Below, piece by piece: positions 49,401-61,400 of a DNA stretch of 64,000 nucleotides (the stretch's first letter is position 1; every line of letters begins with the position of its first letter). The position numbers and the translations under genes are program-made. The notes beneath the pieces were generated by a model. The model had not been told where the DNA came from, searched no databases, and saw only the letters and a program-made list of their open reading frames with translations. Origin of the DNA: Sipunculus nudus (Eukaryota; Annelida; Sipuncula; Golfingiida; Sipunculidae); NCBI GenBank assembly GCA_026874595.1, contig CM049309.1:1214076-1278075 (forward strand). Direction: 5' to 3'.

Positions 49401-52400
49401 TGAAATACAAGGGTGCAAAACGTTTATTTTTAGTAACGTACATAATTGGATTCGCATCTTTACAGGCCGTAAGGAGGTCACGTGCGATGCTGCACGGTGC
49501 AGCTGAACTCCTGCAGAGACGGCCCGTTCCGTGTCTGGAGATCTAATATGCTGTAAATTTAACGAATGCGGTAAACCACTAGCTTCCCAAGGTCACTAAA
49601 AACCCAAACGCCAGCTGTCGTTGAGGATAACATGCAGCGATAAACCTCGCAACTATATGCAGTGGATATTTATTTTCGTGTGTATACCACCGCTGACATA
49701 CACCGTCACTTTTTACCTCAATGATGTTATGTTGTCAACCTTGTTGCTATATGTTTCTTAATTAAGCGCCCCATCTGCATGGAGACTCATTGTTTTACCG
49801 GCTGGTTGTCGTGACCACGTCCGCACTAATGGGTTTATATCTCAGACATGCTGTCAACATAATTATATCCACCGTTTCAACATTATTATATCATAGGTCT
49901 GCAATAAAGGGGTAAAAGAAATGGCGCTACTGTGACCAAGAACTTTCCTTTCAAGGTCAATTCACATGCAGCAGTCGTTGGGCATTATAAGAAAGTTTAC
50001 ACGTTTTCTCTGGATGCGGCGGAATGCATCGACAATTGACCATCTTGAACTGATTACATCTTAGCCAATCTTGACTTTTACATGCAGAATAAATAGCACC
50101 TTTGCGTTTTGACGAATGCATTAATTATACTGAAATGTCATCTGTATAAAAGCATATCTGATTGGCATGCTTGTGAAGTTTTCTGATATATTAGTACAAT
50201 GTATTGCGTCTCGCGTGTTAACACCATTTTCTGAAATTAGTTCACTGTGACCCATTTTGCTATAAATCCTTCATAGAGTTCAAAAAGCACTTTGATCCGA
50301 CCCATATTTGCGGAATGTATAGTTTAGCTTGTTTTGACGATTGATTTAATTTTACTGGAATAGAATCTTAGGCTATCTTTTGGATTCAGGTCACTTGTTC
50401 TGTTATGCCAGTATATCTTGTATATATGCACTACAGCTAGTTAGCACCATTTTCTGAAATTAGGCCCTTATGATTGAGTAACGCTGAGAAACTACTTCAG
50501 CGCATCACTGTCATTTATATTAAGTCTTTACAGGTATTTATAACTGTTCTTCAGAACTGTATCAAGCTATGCAGTCTGCAGCATTATGTATATAAGCTAC
50601 CACTTTTAATGTCGCCTTTTCCGTGTCAATCTCACGTTACATTGATTAACGTCAGTCATCGCTGGCTTTTTATAAAGGGACTTTGCCTCAGTGGAGGTTA
50701 AAACACTATATTGAATACCATTTCAGTTTCTTTTTGTTTGAGTGCTTGTATTTCCACAAGCTTTTGTTATGTCAGAAGATAAGTCATGCGAGGGATGAGG
50801 GAGGTTTCCTATTGCCAACGAAACGTCGATTTCCATTTATGTATATTATGATTCCCATCGAATTATAAAAGCCTTTGTTTGTGAGTAATTTTTTCATGGC
50901 TTTACGGAAGGGGGGGGGGGGTATACATACAGATATTGGGTCAATTATAATATACATGTTTGCTATAGCCAGTACTATAGTGTTCTTATATAATAACTAC
51001 AGATATCCTTATGCTAAAACGTTGGTGTTTGTATGTGTCTTTTAGTGTACGTATTTGTTTACATGCCCGCATATAAAAATCACCAACCCACAAATTTGAT
51101 ATACTCATTTAAGGTATGATTTATTCATTTAAGAAAATACAGCTTTACAAAACAGTTCAATCCACGTTTATTGATTGGTTTGGTCTAAATTCGTCATTTT
51201 ACATGTAACTGCAAAAAAAATGTACACAGGTTAAGTATTGAGTTCGCTTTCATTCGCATAAAGCTTTGTTCTTACATTCATTAATTAGTAACCCATTAAT
51301 TACTTCTCAAAGGCCCTTTCAGTTTAGGCGGGTCGTCCGTCCGTCTATAACCCTGTCGAAACGCCGCGATAAATATCAGGAATTAGATGGGTTTTTATAT
51401 GATATCTATATTATATATGAATTTTATAGCATGTCTCATGTTTGGAATCTCGAAATACATATATAGATATAGATATACTTTCGGAGAAAAGAAAATCATA
51501 AACAGTCATCATACTTGATCCGCATAAAATCGAACATTTCAATAACCTTTTAACATTAGTGAGCTAACAGCTGCAGTCACTTGCAATAAACTAATTATAC
51601 AGAGGACATGCTTTGGTGATTGCAAACCTACACTCAACTACTTCTTCAAGTTAAAATTAAAATTCAGAGAAGTATCAGGCTCATTAGGCTATCATTGTTA
51701 CAGAAATTTTGTAATATTGGAGGGGTTGCTAAAATATAGGTATTATTCTGGAGGTTTGCGTTTGGGCTTTGTTTTTCTTCGTATCATGTTCACAAACTGT
51801 AATGCTAGAGCGGGGCAATCTGGAGCTGTAGCGTTCCATGCTAAAAACTGGTCTGACAGAGTCTGCGGTGCGTGATATAGGCTTGAAAGGTGCACTGCTA
51901 GTAAATATATGGAGTGGGGTCAACTCGGAAACCCTCAGTTAATGGAGGAATCTAACAAATATGTGAACCCTTCTAGCCCCCTGTGTTAGATGGAAGATAA
52001 AAATGCTTAAAGGAGTAACTAATGACGCAACAGACCTAATCTGACTTGTGCAAACACAACTAAACACTAAGGACTGGAATACTTCCATTAATCAAATGCT
52101 CCCAGATCTATTTCCGGCAGAACGGAGCGATCACTTCCGCCCCTCTCCTTGCGTTATTTGTATTCGGGTCTGGTGTGATATGTCTGGCCCTGACGGCCCA
52201 CTGGTCGGTCTGTTGCAGGCTAGTACCTATTGGGTTTCCTTTAAATTCCAACCATGCATTTCTCTATTTAGACGGAAAATGTGCGTGGCATACGTCTGTC
52301 AAGGGTTATAAGTTTCCTGAGAAGTCCATGTTGATTTAAACCTTGAAAGCCACAGGATTTGGTTACATTAGTAAGGTATATCATTCAGACCAACCTACCA

Positions 52401-54050
52401 AGCATACCCTTGTTCAACATATAACATGGTTGTTTAATAATGGTATGTTTGGTATGTTTGTCCGTTGGTCTGATAATATTTTGAGTTGTGTTAGACAACT
52501 AACCAGGAAACCAAATCCACATCAAGTTATATCTTACAGGTTTCCTTACCTGATTAGATTTTGGTCACATTTGGGTTTTTATGAAGATTTTTTGTTTGTT
52601 TCAGTTTTAAAATAAATAATTCGAATGCAATTTAATATCTCATAAACCATTAATTATATTTATTTATAAGTAATTTAACTGACATGGCAGGTATATCGTT
52701 TGTATATCCTCACTTGATTGGGTTTTGGTCAAGATTTGTTCATCTTAATGTTTTATGCATTTTGTTTTTTACAAATTTAGATTTTACAAAGCAAGTGAAC
52801 CAACAACTAATCAGTATTTTAAAGAAATTAATTTTTATGTTTGAGATTCGATTGTGTGATAACCTTTAACTTGTTGATCCTGGCGTTTATGCTAAAGACA
52901 AAGCAGGCCCAAGAAACGTGCAAGCGTCATGCAATGGCAGATGTCCAAAGTCAAAGGTCAAGGCCAGCGGATTCTGAGAACATTATTTAGGTGTCTGCCA
53001 CCGTTTTAACTAATTAAATGTGAAACATTTCTTTTTCATTAAAATATTGATAGTTTTCAAACTTTAAAGTTTCTTTGGAAACATATGTGTATATGTTTTA
53101 AAAAGATATTGAAATTATCGAGTACAATTATATTAGAATGCATCACCGCATCGGTAATTAATGAAAGTTACTTTAGTTGAACATACTCATTTCCTTATAT
53201 ATATGCCTATTTTAATATTTCTACAAATGAAGTTGCACAATTATTGTAAACATTATTCAGCCTGCATAGCCTATTTATGTAGCAGGTGTATATATTTCCG
53301 TAACATGCAGCTTTCCGAGTGGCGGGTTTTCATCCTGGTATCTTATAAATCCATGCTAATGACCGACGAGTTATTACTTTCCGTAAAACTGTTGGTTTTT
53401 AACAGAAAAAGAGAAATAATGAGATATAATGCCCTGTATATTCAAAAACAGGTTATAAGGCAAACCCAAGAAGTGACACGGAGTCAGCTACCATTGACAG
53501 CTGTTTAGTGTCAGCTGAGAGATCCAGCCAAGGTTCCCCGCTTGACAGTTTCCAGTCCCTGAACGCTGGCGTAGCAGCTGTCATAGTGGCACGCGACAGC
53601 GTTGCCCCCAGCTGACTGAATATACACAACAAGCACTCCGATGACAGTCCTCAGGGAGGCCATATTGTCTTCTGTGCAACGAGGCTTGATACACCAGAGA
53701 CCTTTATCTTTCAAAAAGAGGTCGTGTCATAAAGAGTAAATGACGTTAGAGTAAAAACTACGTCATCTGGTCATGTAGATCTGGGTTCTGTAAGTATCAG
53801 GCCTGAGCACAGGAACCTGACTTGTAAATCAGTGGGTTTTTTTTTTCATAATATAAACGACATACACATCCTCGGAGCACCCTTAATAAACACACACACA
53901 GTCTAGTAATGATTAAAGTATTCAGATTAGTACTGTACTGCTTCAATTATATGAAATAAAATTTAACCCCGGATGTCCCAGAGATCTCTTTCATATATAT
54001 TTCAATATGTATATACCTGTGTGTCTCAATTTTGCAATTATAAACCCCCT

Positions 54051-54099
<49 letters not shown>

Positions 54100-54689
54100 T
54101 TATATATTTTAAATATATATCCAAGATTTAAAAAAATTGAACATCACTTTTTTTTTTGTTTCAGTCGAGATTTGCTCCGTGCACGGGAAGCCTGGTGCCT
54201 GTCTTTACTTTGATCTATCGCAGCTCCGCAACTCTGAGGTCAAGTCCGCCGAATTGTGGGTACACAAACGAAAAGATATTGGTGACCCCAAAAGCCACCG
54301 GTTTAGTGTATCAGGCCTGAGGAGCCATACCTTCTTGGAGCACGTCACTGGCTTTTCTAAAGGATGGATCACATTTGACGTAAAACGCCTGATCCATCGA
54401 TGGTTACGTCACCCGTCCCGTAACCATGGTATCCGTGTCGTATGTCATACATGTCAACGTTCCCTAACCAGTTCACCTGTCGCCGTGGAAGGCGGAGAAC
54501 AACCCTTCCTAGTAATTCATAAAAGGACCGGTAGGCGCCGCTACAAGCGAGAGCCACATGTTTGTCGAAGCGACACCGACACCTGCTGTCGGGAGAGTTT
54601 GTATGTTAGTTTTGCCGACCTCGATTGGAAAGACTGGGTTATTAAACCCGATGGATACTACGCTAACTACTGTCGGGGGTCTTGTCACG
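46022..54689 (+). CDS. Activin/inhibin-beta-like TGF-beta ligand (first two coding exons)
   Basis: A secreted TGF-beta superfamily dimer precursor of the activin/inhibin-beta class, expected to signal through activin receptors and Smad2/3. Exons 46022-46421 and 54165-54689 join in phase 1 to give 308 residues plus one base. Residues 1-23 form a signal peptide. The propeptide has the CPDC motif (45-48; CPSC in vertebrate beta-A), an IKAQILEKLRL helix (67-77) and sequons at N82 and N131. The furin site is RYKR (259-262). The mature chain begins EPHVC and shows CC at 274-275, then VSFADLDWKDWVIKPDGYYA and CRGSC. The extra first Cys (C266) and the CC pair fit the nine-cysteine activin pattern. 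The last exon, with the remaining roughly 65 residues and four cysteines, is not found up to 64000 and must lie to the right, behind a satellite array. Confidence 0.93.
46422..47764. other. Activin-like intron 1, 5' part
   Basis: No exon or repeat was recognised. Confidence 0.35.
47765..48597. repeat. 52-bp minisatellite, about 16 units
   Basis: Units of about 52 bp follow GTAGTGACAACAGCCCACTG then ACCACATGGGGACAGTCAAA and CATGGCCAGAGCC. Minus-strand open frames across it are by-products of the repeat. Confidence 0.92.
48598..53510. other. Activin-like intron 1, middle
   Basis: No exon was recognised. A poly-G tract lies at 50911-50920. Open frames at 49214-49546 (+), 52048-52311 (+), 52343-52615 (+) and 53161-53508 (+) have no family motif. 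Confidence 0.35.
53511..53663 (-). CDS. Candidate 50-residue secreted peptide ORF
   Basis: I do not recognise it. The ATG at 53663 has A at -3 and G at +4. It opens a 50-codon frame with an N-terminal hydrophobic stretch (LRTVIGVLVVYIQSAGGNA) that reads as a signal peptide. Then come VACHYDSCYAS and a dibasic VKRG near the end. It lies antisense in the long activin intron, 0.5 kb from exon 2. It is too short for certainty: a chance ORF, a first exon of another gene or a small peptide gene are all possible. Confidence 0.2.
   Translation of the reverse strand: MASLRTVIGVLVVYIQSAGGNAVACHYDSCYASVQGLETVKRGTLAGSLS
54052..54117. repeat. (TA)n tract upstream of exon 2 acceptor
   Basis: Interrupted TA repeat ending about 50 bp before the acceptor of activin-like exon 2. 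Confidence 0.9.
54165..54689 (+). CDS. Activin-like gene, coding exon 2
   Basis: The acceptor is a ten-T tract then GTTTCAG. The exon holds 174 full codons between partial ones. It covers the C-terminal propeptide (SAELWVHKR, GWITFDVKRLIHRWL), the RYKR cleavage site and the start of the mature ligand to CRGSCH. The donor is CACG|GTAAGT, phase 1. Confidence 0.95.
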
Positions 54690-55407
54690 GTAAGTTTTAA
54701 TCAGAAAATTTTCATTCGTTATACTGCCTATATATATTCTGGTTCGTCAGAAAGTTGTCTCACGTGTAAGTGTCGTCATTTGTAAATATTGAGAAATTAT
54801 CAGATTATTTTATATTGGAAAAGAAGAAAGTCAGGGGAAGATTAAGGCAGGAGGCGTCCTCCCCCTCAAGCTTCCTATTTTTGATTGCCCTCGATTTTGT
54901 AAAATTCATATGATTTAACTGCCCATGTTGCAGGAAAATAAACTTTAAATTTGATTTATTTCCAGAATCCCCTAATAATAACCAGTATGTTCAGCAATAT
55001 TGTCCATAATTCCTGCTGCATGATCGAATACCAAAGAGAAAAAATAGTGCATAAACATAACCAGTGATGTGTAAATAAACATTACAATTAGCGTCGTTCC
55101 ATTGACATTTAGTTTTTGTGCATTTATGTGAGTGCACCTTTTATACAGGGGAGGCAAGCATGAATTTGGATTTTTTTCTAAAGTGCTATTAACCCCCTCC
55201 ATCACCCCGCGTATCCGTTCTTAAATACCTCTGTCCGCTAGTCTCGTTAATATAATGTGTCTTAATTTGTCTCCCTCCTAATTATTTTTTTTTTTCATGC
55301 AACCTAATGCAGTAGTCACTGCCCGCTTTTTGTGAGGCAGCCTACATTTTTATCTTTCACATACTTCGGGCAGTAGGAACACCTGATTCGTAGGGTTTCA
55401 ACGAAAG
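54690..55407. other. Activin-like intron 2, unique part
   Basis: No exon was seen. In particular, no sequence encoding the expected C-terminal CC..CxC of the ligand is present. Confidence 0.45.
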
Positions 55408-58400
55408 AATCATTTGGCGCTCATCTGGAGGGTGCTGTCTTGATGTTAGTCTCATAGAGTCATTTGGCGCTCATCTGGAAAATGGTGTCTTGATGTTAGT
55501 CTCATAATAAAGTCATTTAGAGCTCATATGGAGGATGGTGTCTTGATGTTAGTCTCAAAGAACAATCTGGCGCTCATATGGAGGATGGTGTCTTGTTGTT
55601 AGTCTCATTGAGTCATTTAGAGCTCATATGGAGGATGGTGTCTTGTTGTTAGTCTCATTGAGTCATTTAGAGCTCATCTGGAAAATGGTGTATTGATGTT
55701 AGTCTCAAAGACTCATCTGGCGCTCATATGGAGGATGGTGTCTTGTTGTTTGTCTCATAATAAAGTCATTTAGAGCTCATATGGAGGATGGTGTATTAAT
55801 GTTAGTCTCAAAGAGTCATTTGGCGCTCATATTGAGGATGGTGTCTTGTTGTTAGTCTCACAATAAAGTCATTTGGCGCTCATCTGGAAAATGGTGTCTT
55901 GATGTTAGTCTCAAAGAGTCATTTAGAGCTCATATGGAGGACGGTGTCTTGATTTTAGTCTCATACAGTCATTTGGCGCTCATCTGGAAAATGGTGTCTT
56001 GATGTTAATCTCATTATAAAGTCATTTAGAGCTCATATGGAGGATGGTGTCTTGATGTTAGTCTCATAGAGTCATTTGGCGCTCATCTGGAAAATGGTGT
56101 CTTGTTGTTAGTCTCATATTCATTTGGCGCTCATATTGAGGACGGTGTCTTGTTGTTAGTCTCATCATAAAGTCATTTGGTGCTCATCTGGAAAATGGTG
56201 TCTTGATGTTAGTCTTACAGAGTCATTTGGCGCTCAGCTGGAAAATGGTGTCTTGTTGTTAGTCTCATAATAAAGTCATTTAGAGCTCATATGGAGGATG
56301 GTGTCTTGATGTTAGTCTCATAATAAGGTCATTTAGAGCTCATATGGAGGATGGTGTCTTGATGTGTCTCATAGCGTCATTTGGCGCTCAAATTGAGGAT
56401 GGTGTCTTCATGTTAGTCTCATAGAGTCATTTGGCGCTCATCTGGAAAATGGTGTCTTGATGTAAGTCTCATAATAAAGTCATTTAGAGCTCATATGGAG
56501 GATGGTGTCTTGATGTTAGTCTCAAAGGGTCATTTGGCGCTCATATTGATGATGGTGTCTTGATGTTAGTCTCAAAGAGTCATCTGGCGCTCATATGGAG
56601 GATGGTGTCTTGATGTTAGTCTCATAAAAGAGTCATTTGGCGCTCATATTGAGGATGGTGTCTTGTTGTTTGTCTCATAATAAAGTCATTTAGAGCTCAT
56701 ATGGAGGATGGTGTATTAATGTTAGTCTCAAAGAGTCATTTGGCGCTCATATTGAGGATGGTGCCTTGTTGTTAGTCTCATGCTAAAGTCATTTGGCGCT
56801 CATCTGGAAAATGGTGTCTTGATGTTAGTCTCATAGAGTCATTTGTCGCTCATCTGGAGGGTGGTGTCTTGTTGTTAGTCTCATTGAGTCATTTAGAGCT
56901 CATATGGAGGATGGTGTCTTGATGTTAGTCTCAAAGAGTCATCGGGCGCTCATATGGAGGATGATGTCTTGTTTGTAGTACTCATAATTGAGTCATTAAG
57001 AGCTCATATGGAGGATGGTGTCTTGTTGTTAGTCTCATAATTGATTCATTTAGAGCTCATATGGAGGATGGTGTCTTGTTGTTAGTCTCATAACTGAGTC
57101 ATTTAGAGCTCATATGGAGGATGGTGTCTTGTTGTTAGTCTCATAATAAAGTCATTTAGAGCTTATATGGAGGATGGTGTCTTGATGTAAGTCTCATAGA
57201 GTCATTTGGCGCTCATTTTGAAGATGGTGTCGTAATGTTAGTCTCAAAGAGTCATTTAGAGCTGATATGGAGGATGGTGTCTTGATGTTAGTCTCAAAGA
57301 GTCATCTGGCGCTCATACGGAGGATGGTGTCTTGTTGGTAGTCTCATAATAAAGTCATTTAGAGCTCATATGGAGGATTGTGTCTTGATATTAGTCTCAT
57401 AATAAAGTCATTTGGCGCTCATATTGAGGACGGTGTCTTGTTGTAAGTCTCATAATAAAGTCATTTGGCGCTCATCTGGAAAATGGTGTCTTGATGTTAG
57501 TCTCATAGAGTCATTTGGCGCTCAACTGGAAAATGGTGTCTTGTTGTTAGTCTCATAATAAGGTCATTTAGAGCTCATATGGAGGATGGTGTCTTGATGT
57601 TAGTCTCATAGAGTCATTTGGCGCTCAAATTGAGTATGGTGTCTTGATGTTAGTCTCATAGAGTCATTTGGCGCTCATCCGGAAAAAGGTGTCTTGATGT
57701 AAGTCTCATAATAAAGTCATTTAGAGCTCATATGAAGGATGGTGTCTAGATGTTAGTCTCAAAGGGTCATTTGGCGCTCATATTGAGGATGGTGTCTTGA
57801 TGTTAGTCTCAAAGAGTCATCTGGCGCTCATAAAGAGGATGGTGTCTTGATGTTAGTCTCATAATAGAGTCATTTGGCGCTCATATTGAGGTTGGTGTCT
57901 TGTTGTTTGTCTCATTATAAAGTCATTTAGAGCTCATATGGAGGATGGTGTATTAATGTTAGTCTCAAAGAGTCCTTTGGCGCTCATATTGAGGATGGTG
58001 TCTTGTTGTTAGTCTCATAATAAAGTCATTTAGAGCTCATATGGAGGATGGTGTCTTCATGTTAGTTTCAAAGACTCATCTGGCGCTCATTTGGAGGATG
58101 GTGTCTTGTTGTTAGTCTCATTGAGTCATTTAGAGCTCATATGGAGAATGGTGTCTTGATGTTAGTCTCATAGAGTCATTTGGCGCTCATCTGGAAAATG
58201 GTGTCTTGTTGATAGTCTCATAATAAAGTCATTTAGAGCTCATATGGAGGATGGTGTCTTAATGTTAGTCTCATAGAGTCATTTGGCGCTCATCTGGAAA
58301 ATGGTGTCTTGATGTTAGTCTCATAATAAAGTCATTTAGAGCTCATATGGAGGATGGTGTCTTGATGTTAGTCTCATAGAGTCATTTGGCGCTCATCTAG

Positions 58401-61400
58401 AAAATGGTGTCTTGATGTTAATCTCATAGAGTCATTTGGCGCTCATCTGGAAAATGGTGTCTTGTTGATAGTCTCATAATAAAGTCATTTAGAGCTCATA
58501 TGGAGGATGGTGTCTTGATGTTAGTCTCACAGAGTCATTTGGTGCTCATCTAGAAAATGGTGTCTTGATATTAGTCTTATAATAAAGTCATTTAGAGCTC
58601 ATATGGAGGATGGTGTCTTGTTGATAGTCTCATAATAAAGTCATTTAGAGCTCATATGGAGGATGGTGTCTTGATGTTAGTCTCATAATAAAGTCATTTA
58701 GAGCTCATATGGAGGATGGTGTCTTGATGTTAGTTTCATAGAGTCATTTGGCGTTCATATTGAGGATGGTGTCATGATGTTAGTCTCATAGAGTAATTTG
58801 GCGCTCATCTGGAAAATGGTGTCTTGATGTTAGTCTCATAATAAAGTCATTTAGAGCTCATATGGAGGATGGTGTCTTGATGTTAGTCTCATAGAGTCAT
58901 TTGGTGCTCATATTGAGGACGTTGTCTATATGTTAGTCTCATAGAGTCATTTGGCGCTCATCTGGAAAATGGTGTCTTGCTGTTAGTCTCATTGAGTCAT
59001 TTAGAGCTCATATTGAGGATGGTGTCTTGATCTTAGTCTTATAGAGTCATTTGGCGCTCATCTGGAAAATGATGTCTTGTTGTTAGTCTCATAGAGTCAT
59101 TTGGCGCTCATATTGAGGACGGTGTCTTGTTGTTAGTCTCACAAAAAAGTCATTTGGCGCTCATCTGGAAAATGGTGTCTTGATTTTAGTCTCACAGAGT
59201 CATTTGGCGCTCATCTAGAAAATGGTGTCTTGTTGTTAGTCTCATAATAAAGTCATTTAGAGCTCATATGGAGGATGGTGTCTTGATGTTAGTCTCATAA
59301 TAAGGTCATTTAGAGCTCATATGGAGGATGGTGTCTTGATGTTAGTCTCATAGAGTCATTTGGTGCTCATATTGAGGACGTTGTCTCATGTTAGTCTCAT
59401 AGAGTCATTTGGCGCTCAAATTGAGGACGGTGTCTTGTTGTTAGTCTCATAAAAAAGTCATTTGGCGCTCATCTGGAAAATGGTGTCTTGATGTTAGTTT
59501 CATAGAGTCATTTGGCGTTCATATTGAGGATGGTGTCATGATGTTAGTCTCATAGAGTCATTTGGCGCTCATCTGGAAAATGGTGTCTGGATGTTAGTCT
59601 CATAATAAAGTCATTTAGAGCTCATATGGAGGATGGTGTCTTGATGTTAGTCTCATAGGGTCATTTGGCGCTCATCTGGAAAATGGTGTCTTGCTGTTAG
59701 TCTCATTGAGTCATTTAGAGCTCATATTGAGGATGGTGTCTTGATCTTAGTCTCATAGAGTCATTTGGCGCTCATCTGGAAAATGATGTCTTGTTGTTAG
59801 TTTCATAGAGTCATTTGGCGCTCATATTGAGGACGGTGTGTTGTTGTTAGTCTCACAAAAAAGTCATTTGGCGCTCATCTGGAAAATGGTGTCTTGATTT
59901 TAGTCTCACAGAGTCATTTGGCGCTCATCTGGAAAATGGTGTCTTGTTGTTAGTCTCATAATAAAGTCATTTAGAGCTCATATGGAAGATGGTGTCTTGA
60001 TGTTAGTCTCATAATTAGGTTATTTAGAGCTCATATGGAGGATGGTGTCTTGATGTTAGTCTCATAGAGTCATTTGGCGCTCAAATTGAGGATGGTGTCT
60101 TGATGTTAGTCTCAAAGAGTCATTTAGAGCTCATATGGAGGATGGTGTCTTGTTGTTAGTCTCATAATAAAGTCATTTGGCGGTCATATGGAGGATGGTG
60201 TCTTGATGTTAGTCTCATAGAGTCGTTTGGCGCTCATATTGAAGATGGTGTCTTAATGTTAGTCTCAAAGAGTCATTTAGAGCTCATATTGAGGATGGTG
60301 TCTTAATGTTAGTCTCAAAGAGTCATTTAGAGCTCATATGAAGGATGGTGTCTTGTTGTTAGTCTCATTATAAAGTCATTTAGAGCTCATATGGAGGATG
60401 GTGTCTTGTTGTTAGTCTCATAATAAAGTCATTTAGAGCTCATATGGAGGACGCTGTCTTGATGTTAGTCTCAAAGAGTCATTTAGAGCTCATTTAAAAG
60501 ATGGTGTCTTAATGTAAGTCTCAAAGAGTCATTTAGAGCTCATATTGAGGATGGTGTCTTAATGTTAGTCTCAAAGAGTCATTTAGAGCTCATATGAAGG
60601 ATGGTGTCTTGTTGTTAGTCTCATTATAAAGTCATTTAGAGCTCATATGGAGGATGGTGTCTTGTTGTTAGTCTCATAATAAAGTCATTTAGAGCTCATA
60701 TTGAGGATGGTGTCTTAATGTTAGTCTCAAAGAGTCATTTAGAGCTCATATGGAGGATGGTGTCTTGTTGTTAGTCTCATAATAAAGTCATTTAAAGCTC
60801 ATATGGAGGATGGTTTTTTTATGTTAGTCTCATAGAGTCATTTGGCGCTCATATTAAGGACGGTGTCTAGATGTTAGTCTCCTAATAAAGGCATTTGGCG
60901 CTCATATGGAGGATGGTGTCTTGATGTTAGTCTCCTAATAAAGGCATTTGGCGCTCATATGGAGGATGGTGTCTTGATGTTAGTGTCATAATAAAAGGCG
61001 TATGGCGCTCATATGGAGGATGGTGTCTTGATGTTAGTGTCATAATAAAAGGCATATGGCGCTCATATGGAGGATGGTGTCTTGATGTTAGTGTCATAAT
61101 AAAAGGCATATGGCGCTCATATGGAGGATGGTGTCTTGATGTTAGTGTCATAATAAAAGGCATATGGCGCTCATATGGAGGATGGTGTCTTGATGTTAGT
61201 GTCATAATAAAAGGCATATGGCGCTCATATGGAGGATGGTGTCTTGTTGTTAGTCTGATAATAAAGTCATTTAGAGCTCATATGGAGGATGGTGTCTTGA
61301 TGTTAGTGTCATAATAAAAGGCATATGGCGCTCATATGGAGGATGGTGTCTTGATGTTAGTGTCATAATAAAAGGCATATGGCGCTCATATGGAGGATGG

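Noticed and set aside
49214-49546. Plus-strand 110-codon frame in the activin-like intron
   Set aside because: It was considered as an extra exon. The propeptide is continuous across exons 1 and 2 without it, and it has no TGF-beta features.
54558-54785. Plus-strand frame overlapping the mature activin region
   Set aside because: It is in the wrong frame relative to the conserved CC and CRGSC cysteines and runs into the intron.
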